Shown here piece after piece: positions 1 through 5,413 of a stretch of DNA of 6,035 nt. The position numbers were made by a program, and so were the translations under genes. Numbering within the stretch: position 1 is the stretch's first letter; each line of letters begins with the position of its first letter. Source of the DNA: Candidatus Thorarchaeota archaeon (GTDB lineage: Archaea > Asgardarchaeota > Thorarchaeia > Thorarchaeales > Thorarchaeaceae); the NCBI GenBank assembly GCA_030642465.1, contig DAOWNS010000116.1:1-6035 (forward strand), in the 5' to 3' direction. Under the pieces are notes generated by a model. That model saw only the letters and a list, made by a program, of their open reading frames with translations, was not told the DNA's origin and did no database searches.

Positions 1-570
1 AGCGAAACCAGCAAAGACCAGTTCAAAGGTTCTGCGCACCTCACGGATTTTATCCCGGTCATGAATTTCCATTAGAATAGAGTCAATGTATCGGTCTGCT
101 TCTCCAAACTGATACTCACTTAGCATTAGTGCGAGATTGATAAGTTCCTTTGCCTGGCCCTTTGTTGTTTCAGCTGCCGCATGAATCAACTGTTTTGCCA
201 TCTCTAGGTCGCCGCCGATTATTGCACTGAATGCTCCCTCAACGAAATACATAGGGTTCTTTTCTTCCTCAGCGGCCATTATATGGGCCTCTGCTGCTAT
301 CTGATAATCTAACTCGAACTTCTCATGCTCTCCCTGTTTAATCCACGATGACCCTGCGCTCATCAACAAAGTCGCGGCTTGAGAGTACCGTTGTGAAAGC
401 ATCGCATGTTCATACGCTCGCTCGTAACAACGTGCGGCCTTAGCGAAGGATTCCCATCGTTGCCAGCATTTCGCTGAGCGCGCAAATAGCTCTGTTGCCT
501 CTTTGTTGCTACCTCTGCTTGCCTTCTCTTCGGCCTCTTGCTGTGCAGCTAAGCAATCAGAGGACTCCAT
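1..570 (-). CDS. SNAP/TPR-like alpha-solenoid protein (3' end outside window)
   Basis: I translated this reading frame by hand. It is open from an ATG at 570 to the window edge, giving 190 residues of a longer protein. The product is almost entirely amphipathic helices rich in Ala, Glu, Tyr and Trp, in helix-turn-helix pairs of about 35-40 residues (roughly 6-17/22-39, 42-58/62-78, 84-103/106-119, 121-137/139-153). There is no signal peptide or membrane segment, so it is likely cytosolic and a protein-binding scaffold. The segment around residues 24-98 (motifs KEATELFARSAKCW, AARCYERAYEHA, AATLLMSAGSSW) resembles by eye the N-terminal helices of alpha/gamma-SNAP, the adaptor that links SNAREs to NSF. 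A generic TPR protein is the alternative. The start is well supported: it is the only start codon after the in-frame stop at 661-663, and AGGAGAT (585-579) lies 8 nt upstream. It follows the ABC ATPase gene by 97 nt on the same strand and may be co-transcribed. It is certainly a gene; SNAP homology is only a suggestion. Confidence 0.8.
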   Translation of the reverse strand, partial: MESSDCLAAQQEAEEKASRGSNKEATELFARSAKCWQRWESFAKAARCYERAYEHAMLSQRYSQAATLLMSAGSSWIKQGEHEKFELDYQIAAEAHIMAAEEEKNPMYFVEGAFSAIIGGDLEMAKQLIHAAAETTKGQAKELINLALMLSEYQFGEADRYIDSILMEIHDRDKIREVRRTFELVFAGFA

Positions 571-667
571 ATCTGTAAATCTCCTAGGGCTTTGCGTGAA
601 CTCTCTGAAACCACTTCTAAAGCTTTGTTTGGTGGCCCAAGGGCCTCCTGAGTGCGTCCCTCAACAG

Positions 668-1357
668 TTAGGATCTATCCGATATTATCGCGCCATCTTT
701 CATCCTGAGGGTTCGCTTGGCGTACTTCGCGAGGGTTTCGTTATGTGTCACGAGAACCACAGTCATTTTCTTCTCTCTGTTTAGCCGAGCGATTATCTTC
801 AATATTGCGTCGCCTGTTTTTGAATCCACATTGCCTGTTGGCTCATCGCAGAAAAGAATCGGAGGCCTATTGACGAGGGCTCTTGCTATGGCTATGCGTT
901 GCTGTTCACCACCGCTCATCTGTCGCGGGAAGTGGTCGCGTCGCTCCAACATGTCGACTTCGCGCAGGACTTCTAGGGCCATCTCTTCCTGCCTTTCTTT
1001 CCTAATTTCCTCATTCGGCCACAAAACGGATTGAACATTCTCGAATGCCGTGAGGTCCTCAATTAGCAGGAATGCTTGAAATACGAAACCGATCTTCTGT
1101 GCTCTCACCTTCGGGAGATCCCGTTCACTGATTAGCGTAACATCAACGCTATCCACCAGAACTCTACCAGACGTTGGTGCTTCCAACCCTGACATCACAT
1201 GAAGCAAAGTGGACTTCCCACAGCCGGAGGGACCTACCACTGCGATGAATTCACCCGGTTGAATTTCAATATTGATACTCTTCAGGGCGGCGACTGTATT
1301 CTTGCCCTTCCCGTATTCCTTATGCACGCCCTGAACTTGGATTATTGGATTTGCCAT
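668..1357 (-). CDS. ABC transporter ATP-binding protein, MacB/LolD type
   Basis: This is the ATPase subunit of a MacB/LolD/FtsE-type ABC transporter. It would bind and hydrolyse ATP on the cytoplasmic face to drive the adjacent FtsX-like permease. All nucleotide-binding motifs are present in 229 residues, the usual length for a stand-alone ATPase. They are an A-loop Tyr15, Walker A GPSGCGKST (42-50), Q-loop Gln94 in FVFQAF, signature MSGGEQQR (147-154), Walker B ILFCDE ending in catalytic Glu172, the D-loop region GNVDSKTG (175-182) and switch His205 in VTHN. The signature MSGGEQQR and the EPTGNxDSKTG string are typical of the LolD/MacB branch; Val177 replaces the usual Leu. The start is firm: GGGAGG (1370-1365) lies 7 nt before the ATG, and only 2 nt separate it from the permease stop, indicating one operon. 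The substrate cannot be read from this subunit; lipids, lipoproteins or peptides are usual in the family. Confidence 0.96.
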   Translation of the reverse strand: MANPIIQVQGVHKEYGKGKNTVAALKSINIEIQPGEFIAVVGPSGCGKSTLLHVMSGLEAPTSGRVLVDSVDVTLISERDLPKVRAQKIGFVFQAFLLIEDLTAFENVQSVLWPNEEIRKERQEEMALEVLREVDMLERRDHFPRQMSGGEQQRIAIARALVNRPPILFCDEPTGNVDSKTGDAILKIIARLNREKKMTVVLVTHNETLAKYAKRTLRMKDGAIISDRS

Positions 1358-1359
1358 CT

Positions 1360-1875
1360 CTATTCCTCCCTAAGTGCTCTCATCGGTGGTATTCTTGTAG
1401 CTCTGTACTGAGCGAGCAGAAGGCCTGGTATTTGAAGAACAACAATCCACAACAGGGTAGTGATCAACAGTCCGATTGGAATCACAATCGCGTCATAGAC
1501 GCTGGCAAGCGCTGTGGAACTGAGACCCTCGATATACGACATAAGACCGATTATCTCAACACTCAGTTGGAACAGGATTAGAAACGCTGATAGTGATACA
1601 AGGACCACCTCACCAACTAGAAGCAACATGACATTGTTGTTGTCCCAACCTATGCATTTGAAGATGGATATGTCCCGACGCCTGAACTGGGAGATCAAAA
1701 TCGCGTAGAATGTGCCGACAACAAGTGCCATGGCCAAGTACAGATACCATGAAGGAGTTTCCAGCCCTCTGGCAACAGTAACGAATAAGAATGCATACAC
1801 GACAATGAACGACAATACACGCTTTCTGGACCTAAACGCGAACTTGAAGCTCTTAAAGAGAATCCTGAAATTCAA
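1360..1875 (-). CDS. compact FtsX/MacB-like ABC permease
   Basis: This is the membrane partner of the ATPase encoded 2 nt downstream. The 171-residue product has a basic amphipathic N-terminus (1-19) and four hydrophobic segments at about 20-36, 43-62, 80-105 and 128-155. The loop after the second segment, RRRDISIFKCIGW (65-77), matches the FtsX/MacB coupling region, which usually reads R-x-x-E-I-x-I-L-R-A-I-G. The C-terminus, ATRIPPMRALREE, matches the family's closing R-x-x-x-x-x-P-x-x-A-L-R motif. What is missing is the large extracellular domain that normally separates the first and second membrane segments; here the linker is under ten residues. The protein is therefore a bare four-helix FtsX core. 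The start is a TTG directly after an in-frame TAA, with GGGAGGT (1891-1885) 9 nt upstream. No ATG occurs before residue 49, inside the second helix. Family assignment is by motif reading; substrate unknown. Confidence 0.85.
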   Translation of the reverse strand: MNFRILFKSFKFAFRSRKRVLSFIVVYAFLFVTVARGLETPSWYLYLAMALVVGTFYAILISQFRRRDISIFKCIGWDNNNVMLLLVGEVVLVSLSAFLILFQLSVEIIGLMSYIEGLSSTALASVYDAIVIPIGLLITTLLWIVVLQIPGLLLAQYRATRIPPMRALREE

Positions 1876-1884
1876 TTAATCTAG

Positions 1885-1891
1885 ACCTCCC
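1885..1891 (-). promoter_or_regulatory. ribosome-binding site deciding a TTG start
   Basis: GGGAGGT on the minus strand ends 9 nt before the TTG at 1875-1873. The in-frame TAA at 1878-1876 lies between the two, so translation cannot begin further upstream. This supports TTG as the true start of the permease. Confidence 0.65.
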
Positions 1892-1932
1892 AATTATTAC
1901 ACGGCTTTGCCTTTGAATCGTCTGGTTCCCTA

Positions 1933-1941
1933 ATGTATATT
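1933..1941 (-). promoter_or_regulatory. candidate TATA box for the permease-ATPase unit
   Basis: The minus strand reads AATATACATTA here, an archaeal TATA-like element. A start about 25 nt downstream would fall near 1910 and leave a leader of about 35 nt that includes the GGGAGGT ribosome-binding site. It lies in the 121-nt gap after the RHH gene, so the transporter genes may have their own promoter or also be read from the RHH promoter. This is pattern reading only. Confidence 0.4.
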
Positions 1942-1996
1942 GTGGGGATGAAGATTTCAATGCGAATGATTTGCTTCCACTCAGGATGCTTTGCAG

Positions 1997-2194
1997 CTAC
2001 TCGGCGTTGATATCTGCACTATCTACGAGCGGCATTCCATCGTTCCAGAGTTCTCTCCTCAGCAAGTCTCGGACTGCCACTCTTATCGCCTCGCTACGCG
2101 ATGGGTACATTCCAATCTCTACAAGCTTGTCGAGACCCTTGACATAGATGTCGCTCATCTTAACTGTAATTAGGCGCATAGTGCGTGCCCCCAT
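1997..2194 (-). CDS. ribbon-helix-helix (CopG/NikR-like) DNA-binding protein
   Basis: This 65-residue protein has the ribbon-helix-helix layout of small dimeric repressors. It has a beta strand MRLITVKMSD (6-15), helix 1 around YVKGLDKLVEIGMY (17-30), the turn PSRSEAIR (31-38) that starts helix 2, and helix 2 running to about residue 49. Such proteins pair their strands in a dimer and insert them into the DNA major groove. The short acidic tail has no metal-binding or toxin-binding domain. Two starts are possible, ATG 2194 and ATG 2179 (Met6). The first is chosen because a TATA-like box at 2222-2216 puts the transcription start almost exactly there, as in leaderless archaeal mRNAs; Met6 is closer to the usual domain boundary. 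It lies 121 nt upstream of the ABC permease on the same strand, so it may regulate itself and that transporter. An antitoxin role is less likely because no toxin-like gene is adjacent. Confidence 0.88.
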   Translation of the reverse strand: MGARTMRLITVKMSDIYVKGLDKLVEIGMYPSRSEAIRVAVRDLLRRELWNDGMPLVDSADINAE

Positions 2195-2197
2195 TCA

Positions 2198-2218
2198 ATC
2201 ATCTTTTGTGAAAATGAT
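2198..2218. promoter_or_regulatory. imperfect inverted repeat, candidate RHH operator
   Basis: The plus strand reads ATCATCTTTT, then GTG, then AAAATGAT, so the two arms are complementary apart from a two-base insertion in the left arm. The element lies between the TATA-like box and the start codon of the RHH gene, where a bound repressor would block transcription. RHH repressors commonly bind such palindromes in their own promoters. That this protein binds this site is inference. Confidence 0.45.
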
Positions 2219-2222
2219 ATAA
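2216..2222 (-). promoter_or_regulatory. TATA-like box of the RHH gene (leaderless)
   Basis: The minus strand reads TTATATC, preceded by the purine-rich stretch GAGAAGGAG, which could serve as a BRE. Its centre is about 25 nt before the ATG at 2194, so transcription would begin at or within a few bases of the start codon. No good ribosome-binding site precedes that ATG, consistent with a leaderless transcript. Confidence 0.5.
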
Positions 2223-2298
2223 CTCCTTCTCGGTCGTGTGATAATTCGACTCCTTACGCGCCAATCCTTGGGTGCGCTTTCATCTTTCCTCAGGAGGG

Positions 2299-2319
2299 TT
2301 TAGTCCGACAAAGGCTAAA
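2299..2319. repeat. short hairpin-forming inverted repeat in the divergent intergenic region
   Basis: TTTAG and CTAAA, extended by CC/GG with one unpaired T, enclose a GACAAA loop. The 234-nt region between the divergent RHH and GTPase genes (2195-2428) has no open reading frame of note and no recognisable RNA gene. Besides this hairpin it holds the candidate promoters and the GTTGT/ACAAC repeat listed separately. The function is unknown; it could be chance. Confidence 0.25.
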
Positions 2320-2363
2320 TAGAGTCTAAGCAATTTCAAGAACGCATCGGATGTTTGGAAACG

Positions 2364-2377
2364 GTTGTTTTTACAAC
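2364..2377 (+). promoter_or_regulatory. candidate GTPase promoter element within a perfect inverted repeat
   Basis: GTTGT-TTTT-ACAAC is a perfect 5-bp inverted repeat around four T residues. The inner TTTTTACA is a weak TATA-like string that would place a transcription start near 2395-2400, leaving a leader of about 30 nt before ATG 2429. The overlap of palindrome and presumed promoter could mean an operator, but the TATA match is poor. Confidence 0.3.
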
Positions 2378-2428
2378 TCTCATGAGATACTTCCAAGCAT
2401 TTGGTAGCGAACGATGTAGGGTTGAGGT

Positions 2429-2968
2429 ATGCAATTGTCAGGCGAAGTGATGTTTATGCGCAAGGTGGTCTTGATTGGCGCTGGGGGCAGCGGCAAGACT
2501 GCTCTGGTAAACCGCTTCCTAACAAACAAGTTCTCTGAGCAGTACATCGTGACAATTGGCAGCCAGTTCGCCGTCAAAACTGTAACAGTAGAAAGTTCCA
2601 CTGGGAATCTCGTTAATGTGAAGCTTCTCGTTTGGGATCTTGCAGGGCAACAGCGTTTCGATTTCATCAGAAGCAGCTACTACAAGGGCTCAAAGGGAGC
2701 ACTGCTTATCTTTGACACAACCCGGAAGAACACCTTCTTGGACCTTTCAAAATGGATTGAAGAAACTGAGAACTCCTTAGGTCACAGGATTCCGATTATC
2801 TTGCTTGCAAATAAGGTGGACCTTGTCGAAGAGCGCGTGATTTCAACTGAGCAGTGTGAGCAGTTTGTGGAAGAAAATGGTCTCACCGGATTCCTTGAAA
2901 CAAGCGCATTGAGCGGACAAAACGTTGAGGAGGCCTTCCGTCTGCTTGCTAAAGCAAGCCTCACCTAG
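2429..2968 (+). CDS. Ras/Rab-like small GTPase
   Basis: This is a single-domain small GTPase of the Ras superfamily, 179 residues, with a full set of motifs. They are the G1 P-loop GAGGSGKT (17-24), G2 Thr42 within YIVTIGSQF, G3 WDLAGQQRF (69-77), G4 NKVD (128-131) and G5 TSAL (158-161). Gly19 and Gln74 align with Ras Gly12 and Gln61, so an active, switchable GTPase is expected. The WD-x-AGQ-x-RF and SSYYKGSKGALLIFD strings are close to eukaryotic Rab proteins. The chain ends just after the last helix with no C-terminal cysteine, so there is no prenylation signal and membrane attachment would need a partner. Start choice is open: ATG 2429 is the longest, while ATG 2450 (preceded by AGGCG) or ATG 2456 gives a more usual short N-terminus. 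The next gene begins 75 nt later with its own promoter. Rab-like families of this kind are expanded in Asgard archaea; the cellular role here is unknown. Confidence 0.95.
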   Translation: MQLSGEVMFMRKVVLIGAGGSGKTALVNRFLTNKFSEQYIVTIGSQFAVKTVTVESSTGNLVNVKLLVWDLAGQQRFDFIRSSYYKGSKGALLIFDTTRKNTFLDLSKWIEETENSLGHRIPIILLANKVDLVEERVISTEQCEQFVEENGLTGFLETSALSGQNVEEAFRLLAKASLT

Positions 2969-2992
2969 ATATCGGCATCGTCGCCCAAACCG

Positions 2993-3001
2993 CTATACAT
3001 A
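2993..3001 (+). promoter_or_regulatory. candidate TATA box for the M42 aminopeptidase gene
   Basis: CTATACATA lies in the 75-nt gap after the GTPase stop codon. A start about 25 nt downstream would fall near 3022, leaving about 20 nt of leader before the GTG at 3044. It suggests the peptidase is transcribed independently of the GTPase. Confidence 0.45.
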
Positions 3002-3043
3002 ATTGCTAATTTGGGGGTCTGAGTTTCATTCAAAGCAGATGAA

Positions 3044-4195
3044 GTGAAACCTGTGACAGATTTCAAACTTGACATTAAATTTCTCGAAAAATTGTGCAAT
3101 GCATTCGGCCCGAGTGGCCACGAGCATGAGGCCCAAAAAATCGCCCACGAATACGGCAAGAAGTATGCAGACGAGGTTCTCTATGATCGTCTTGGTTCTG
3201 TTGTATTTCGTAGGGGTGACTCAGGCCCTAAGATTATGCTTGCGGGGCATATTGACGAAATCGGCTTCGTTATTACTCACATCGATAAAACGGGGTTCTT
3301 GCGTTTCCATCAGCTTGGTGGATGGTGGGACCAAGTTCTGTTGGGACACCAAGTAGTCATCAAACCGTCTGAAAGTGACAAGAAAGTCATGGGGGTTATT
3401 GGTGCGCCGCCGCCGCATGTGCTGACTCCTGCGGATCGCAAAAATGTCGTGACCAAGGATAAGATGTTCATTGACATTGGCTGTTCTTCTGCCAAGGATG
3501 TGGAGGAGCTAGGGATTCGGATTGGAGACTCTGCTGTCCCACATGCCGTCTTTAGGGCCGAGAAACGAACTCGCAAAGAGAAGAAAGATGAAGACGACAA
3601 AGATGCTAAGGAGGAAACCCGCGAGGTGACTATTGCGGTCGCAAAGGCATTTGACGATCGGATTGGAGTGTTCATTGCGCTGGAAGTTTTGCGACGCCTT
3701 CACGAGGGTAAGATTCCGCATCCTAACACGGTATATTGCGTATCCACGACCCAAGAGGAAGTGGGCCTGAGAGGCGCTCGTACTGCCGCTCAAATGCTCC
3801 AGCCTGACATTGGTTTTGCCCTCGATGTAGATATTTCAGGCGACGTCCCTGGTGTTGATGGTCTGGTTCAGAAGATGGGCAACGGCGTGTCAATTTCTGC
3901 AGGAGATGGTTCCATGATACCAAATCCGCGATTCCGCAAGTTCGTCCTAAACATTGCAAAGGAGAAGGACCTTAGGTATCAGCCCGCATTCTTGAAATCC
4001 GGCGGCACTGACGCAGGTGCAATCCACCTTACGGGCATGGGCGCGCCCTCTCTTTTCATAGGAATCCCAACTCGCCATATTCACTCCCATCATGGCATGC
4101 TAGACATGTCAGATGTTGAGAATGCAATTGAACTGCTTGTCGAAGTGATCAAGAAACTGGATGCAGCAACTGTGGCCAGCTTCACGAAGATCTAG
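3044..4195 (+). CDS. M42 family metallo-aminopeptidase (TET-like)
   Basis: This is a cytosolic co-catalytic zinc/cobalt peptidase of family M42, whose archaeal members form dodecameric tetrahedral (TET) complexes that trim peptides released by the proteasome. The 383-residue length is slightly above the usual 345-360. The catalytic set is readable: His69 and catalytic Asp71 in AGHIDEIGF, bridging Asp204 in AFDDRIG, the Glu238-Glu239 pair in TTQEEVG, a ligand in ALDVDISGD (Asp261 or Asp263), SGGTDAGA (319-326) and His347 in PTRHIHSHHG. The excess length comes mainly from a highly charged insert at about 172-195 (RKEKKDEDDKDAKEE region) just before the bridging Asp. The start is GTG 3044, the first possible one after the in-frame TGA at 3020-3022. 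The ATG at 3039 is out of frame, and GTG 3053 is a second candidate. It converges on the synthase gene, 49 nt away. Some M42 proteins were historically called endoglucanases; peptidase is more likely. Confidence 0.95.
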   Translation: MKPVTDFKLDIKFLEKLCNAFGPSGHEHEAQKIAHEYGKKYADEVLYDRLGSVVFRRGDSGPKIMLAGHIDEIGFVITHIDKTGFLRFHQLGGWWDQVLLGHQVVIKPSESDKKVMGVIGAPPPHVLTPADRKNVVTKDKMFIDIGCSSAKDVEELGIRIGDSAVPHAVFRAEKRTRKEKKDEDDKDAKEETREVTIAVAKAFDDRIGVFIALEVLRRLHEGKIPHPNTVYCVSTTQEEVGLRGARTAAQMLQPDIGFALDVDISGDVPGVDGLVQKMGNGVSISAGDGSMIPNPRFRKFVLNIAKEKDLRYQPAFLKSGGTDAGAIHLTGMGAPSLFIGIPTRHIHSHHGMLDMSDVENAIELLVEVIKKLDAATVASFTKI

Positions 4196-4230
4196 ATTTC
4201 GCTAGTTCTAGAAAGAAGATGCGGTGGGGT

Positions 4231-4249
4231 GTTAGGGCTTCTCCCTAAC
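4231..4249. terminator. hairpin between convergent genes, possible bidirectional terminator
   Basis: GTTAGGG-CTTCT-CCCTAAC is a perfect 7-bp stem with a 5-nt loop. It lies between the convergent M42 and synthase genes and includes the synthase stop codon (4247-4245). On the minus strand it is followed by CU-rich sequence (TCTTCTTTCT) rather than a clean T-run. Archaeal termination depends mostly on T-tracts, so a role in 3'-end formation or mRNA stability is a guess. Confidence 0.4.
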
Positions 4250-5324
4250 GCTCCCGCTTACCGTCTATGAATTCGTCCACACGGTCTCTGGCTTCGAAGT
4301 CATCAATCTGATAGCGTGGGTGTTTGAAGCTGTAGCTGCTGATACTAGACAGTTCTCCGCCGACGCCTCGGTCCAATGCAAGCTTTATCGCTCTGACAAC
4401 GTCAATGATAACTCCTGCACTGTTTGGCGAGTCTTGCACTGATAGCTTCAGGTTCAGATCAAGTGGCAGGTTTCCAAACGCCTTGGATCTCATGGAGATA
4501 TAGCACACCTTGTTGTCTTTGAGGAATGGAACATAGTCGCTGGGACCAATCTTAGTGGGCAGCTCGTAGTCAACACAACTCGTTACTGCCTGAGTCTTGC
4601 TCACTCGCTTGGACTTCAATCTGTTCTCGACTTGCATGTTCTCAAAGTCGGTATTGCCGCCGATGTTCAATTGGTACGTGTTCTGAAGAATCAGCCCTCG
4701 TTTGTCAAAGAGTTGAGCAAGCACGCGGTGGAGAATGGTTGCTCCTAGCTGGCTCTTGATATCATCTCCCGCGCAAGGGAGGCCTTTCTCTTTGAAACCT
4801 TTGGCAATGGGGTCGTCAGGATCTGACACAATGAACTCCGGAATCGCATTAATGAAACCGATACCCGCGTCGAGAGCAGCCTGTGCGTATATTCTCGAAC
4901 CCTTCTCACTGCCCACTGGGAGGTAAGAAACAAGGACGTCGGCTTTTGCTTTCTTCAGTTCTTCTACTACATCAACAGGTTCTAGATCATGCGAGAAGAA
5001 TGACTCCTTCATGTGAGGTGCCACACCATCAGAAACCGGCCCTGGCAGAACCTTTACTCCTATCTTGGGTACATCGGGGGCGAACTTCAAGCAGCAGTTT
5101 GGCTCAACCCAAATCGCGTCAGCAACATCGAGTCCGACTTTCTTCCTGTTGGCCTCGAATACTGCCACGAACTTCAGGTCCTTGGGGTAGTATCCTCCAA
5201 AATCAACATGCATCAGGCCTGGTACCTCTTCGTTTGCCTTTGCGTTCCTATAATAGTGAACTCCCTGCACTAGAGCTGAGGCGCAGTTACCAAGTCCTGC
5301 AATCGCTACACGAATGTCACCCAT
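4245..5324 (-). CDS. ino1: myo-inositol-1-phosphate synthase
   Basis: This enzyme converts glucose 6-phosphate to 1L-myo-inositol 1-phosphate using NAD+. In archaea it supplies inositol phosphate for archaetidylinositol-type lipids and, in some, di-myo-inositol phosphate. The 359-residue product opens with a Rossmann fold, IAGLGNCAS (8-16), and contains GDDIKSQLGAT (187-196), NIGGNTDFENM (220-230), RLKSKRVSKTQAV (235-247), GPSDYVPFLKD (260-270), SPNSAGV (299-305) and SYSFKHP (330-336). Lys239, Lys243 and Lys334 fall where catalytic lysines of this family are expected, by eye. It has the short archaeal/bacterial length, not the longer eukaryotic one. The open frame extends to ATG 5447, but the added 41 residues translate promoter repeats. 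ATG 5324 is preferred because AAGGTGAT (5338-5331) lies 6 nt before it and the family fold begins there. It follows the XPF-like gene by 136 nt and probably has its own promoter. Confidence 0.95.
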   Translation of the reverse strand: MGDIRVAIAGLGNCASALVQGVHYYRNAKANEEVPGLMHVDFGGYYPKDLKFVAVFEANRKKVGLDVADAIWVEPNCCLKFAPDVPKIGVKVLPGPVSDGVAPHMKESFFSHDLEPVDVVEELKKAKADVLVSYLPVGSEKGSRIYAQAALDAGIGFINAIPEFIVSDPDDPIAKGFKEKGLPCAGDDIKSQLGATILHRVLAQLFDKRGLILQNTYQLNIGGNTDFENMQVENRLKSKRVSKTQAVTSCVDYELPTKIGPSDYVPFLKDNKVCYISMRSKAFGNLPLDLNLKLSVQDSPNSAGVIIDVVRAIKLALDRGVGGELSSISSYSFKHPRYQIDDFEARDRVDEFIDGKRER

Positions 5325-5330
5325 GAAATC

Positions 5331-5338
5331 ATCACCTT
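5331..5338 (-). promoter_or_regulatory. strong ribosome-binding site fixing the synthase start
   Basis: AAGGTGAT on the minus strand, a near-perfect anti-16S match, ends 6 nt before ATG 5324. It argues for that start over ATG 5447 of the longer open frame. Confidence 0.75.
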
Positions 5339-5351
5339 GCACAAGGTATTC

Positions 5352-5410
5352 TATATGGCCATAGAATAGTAAATAGTATATGACCATAGAATAGTAGCCA
5401 TAGAATTGTA
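5352..5410. repeat. tandem direct repeats upstream of the synthase gene, candidate operators
   Basis: On the plus strand, copy A (5352-5371) reads TATATGGCCATAGAATAGTA. Copy B (5377-5396) is identical except for A in place of the second G of TATATGG, and starts 25 bp after A. A third, shorter copy (5397-5410) reads GCCATAGAATTGTA and abuts B. Copy A also contains the 10-bp palindrome TATGGCCATA. The repeats overlap the likely TATA region and leader of the synthase gene, so they look like multiple binding sites for one regulator. They encode a meaningless Tyr-rich string if translated. No candidate regulator is identified. Confidence 0.7.
5374..5382 (-). promoter_or_regulatory. ino1: candidate TATA box of the synthase gene
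   Basis: The minus strand reads CATATACTATT here. Transcription about 25 nt downstream would start near 5354 and give a leader of about 30 nt containing the AAGGTGAT site. A second CATATAGAA at 5352-5360 is another TATA candidate, but a start about 25 nt after it would cut off the ribosome-binding site, so it is less likely. The box lies partly inside repeat copy B. Confidence 0.45.
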
Positions 5411-5413
5411 ATC

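Noticed and set aside
634..645. GGCCC-AA-GGGCC inverted repeat after the ATPase gene.
   Set aside because: The two-base loop is too tight for a stable hairpin, there is no T-tract beside it, and a repeat this short can arise by chance.
503..784. Plus-strand open frame across the gap between the SNAP-like and ATPase genes.
   Set aside because: It overlaps the ends of two well-supported minus-strand genes and has no ribosome-binding site or domain.
717..1034. Plus-strand open frame of 105 codons opposite the ABC ATPase.
   Set aside because: It is a shadow of the ATPase gene, with Ser/Arg-rich content and no recognisable motif.
2265..2280. GCGCC...GGTGCGC pairing in the divergent intergenic region, considered as part of a tRNA or small RNA.
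   Set aside because: No cloverleaf, T-loop or anticodon arm could be drawn around it, and the pairing is imperfect.
3310..3675. Minus-strand open frame of 121 codons opposite the M42 gene.
   Set aside because: Its Ser-rich composition is what antisense reading of the charged insert gives, and the M42 frame carries all catalytic motifs.
4883..5326. Plus-strand open frame of 147 codons opposite the synthase.
   Set aside because: It lies wholly within the strongly supported synthase gene, is rich in Leu/Arg/Ser/His from antisense codons, and shows no domain.
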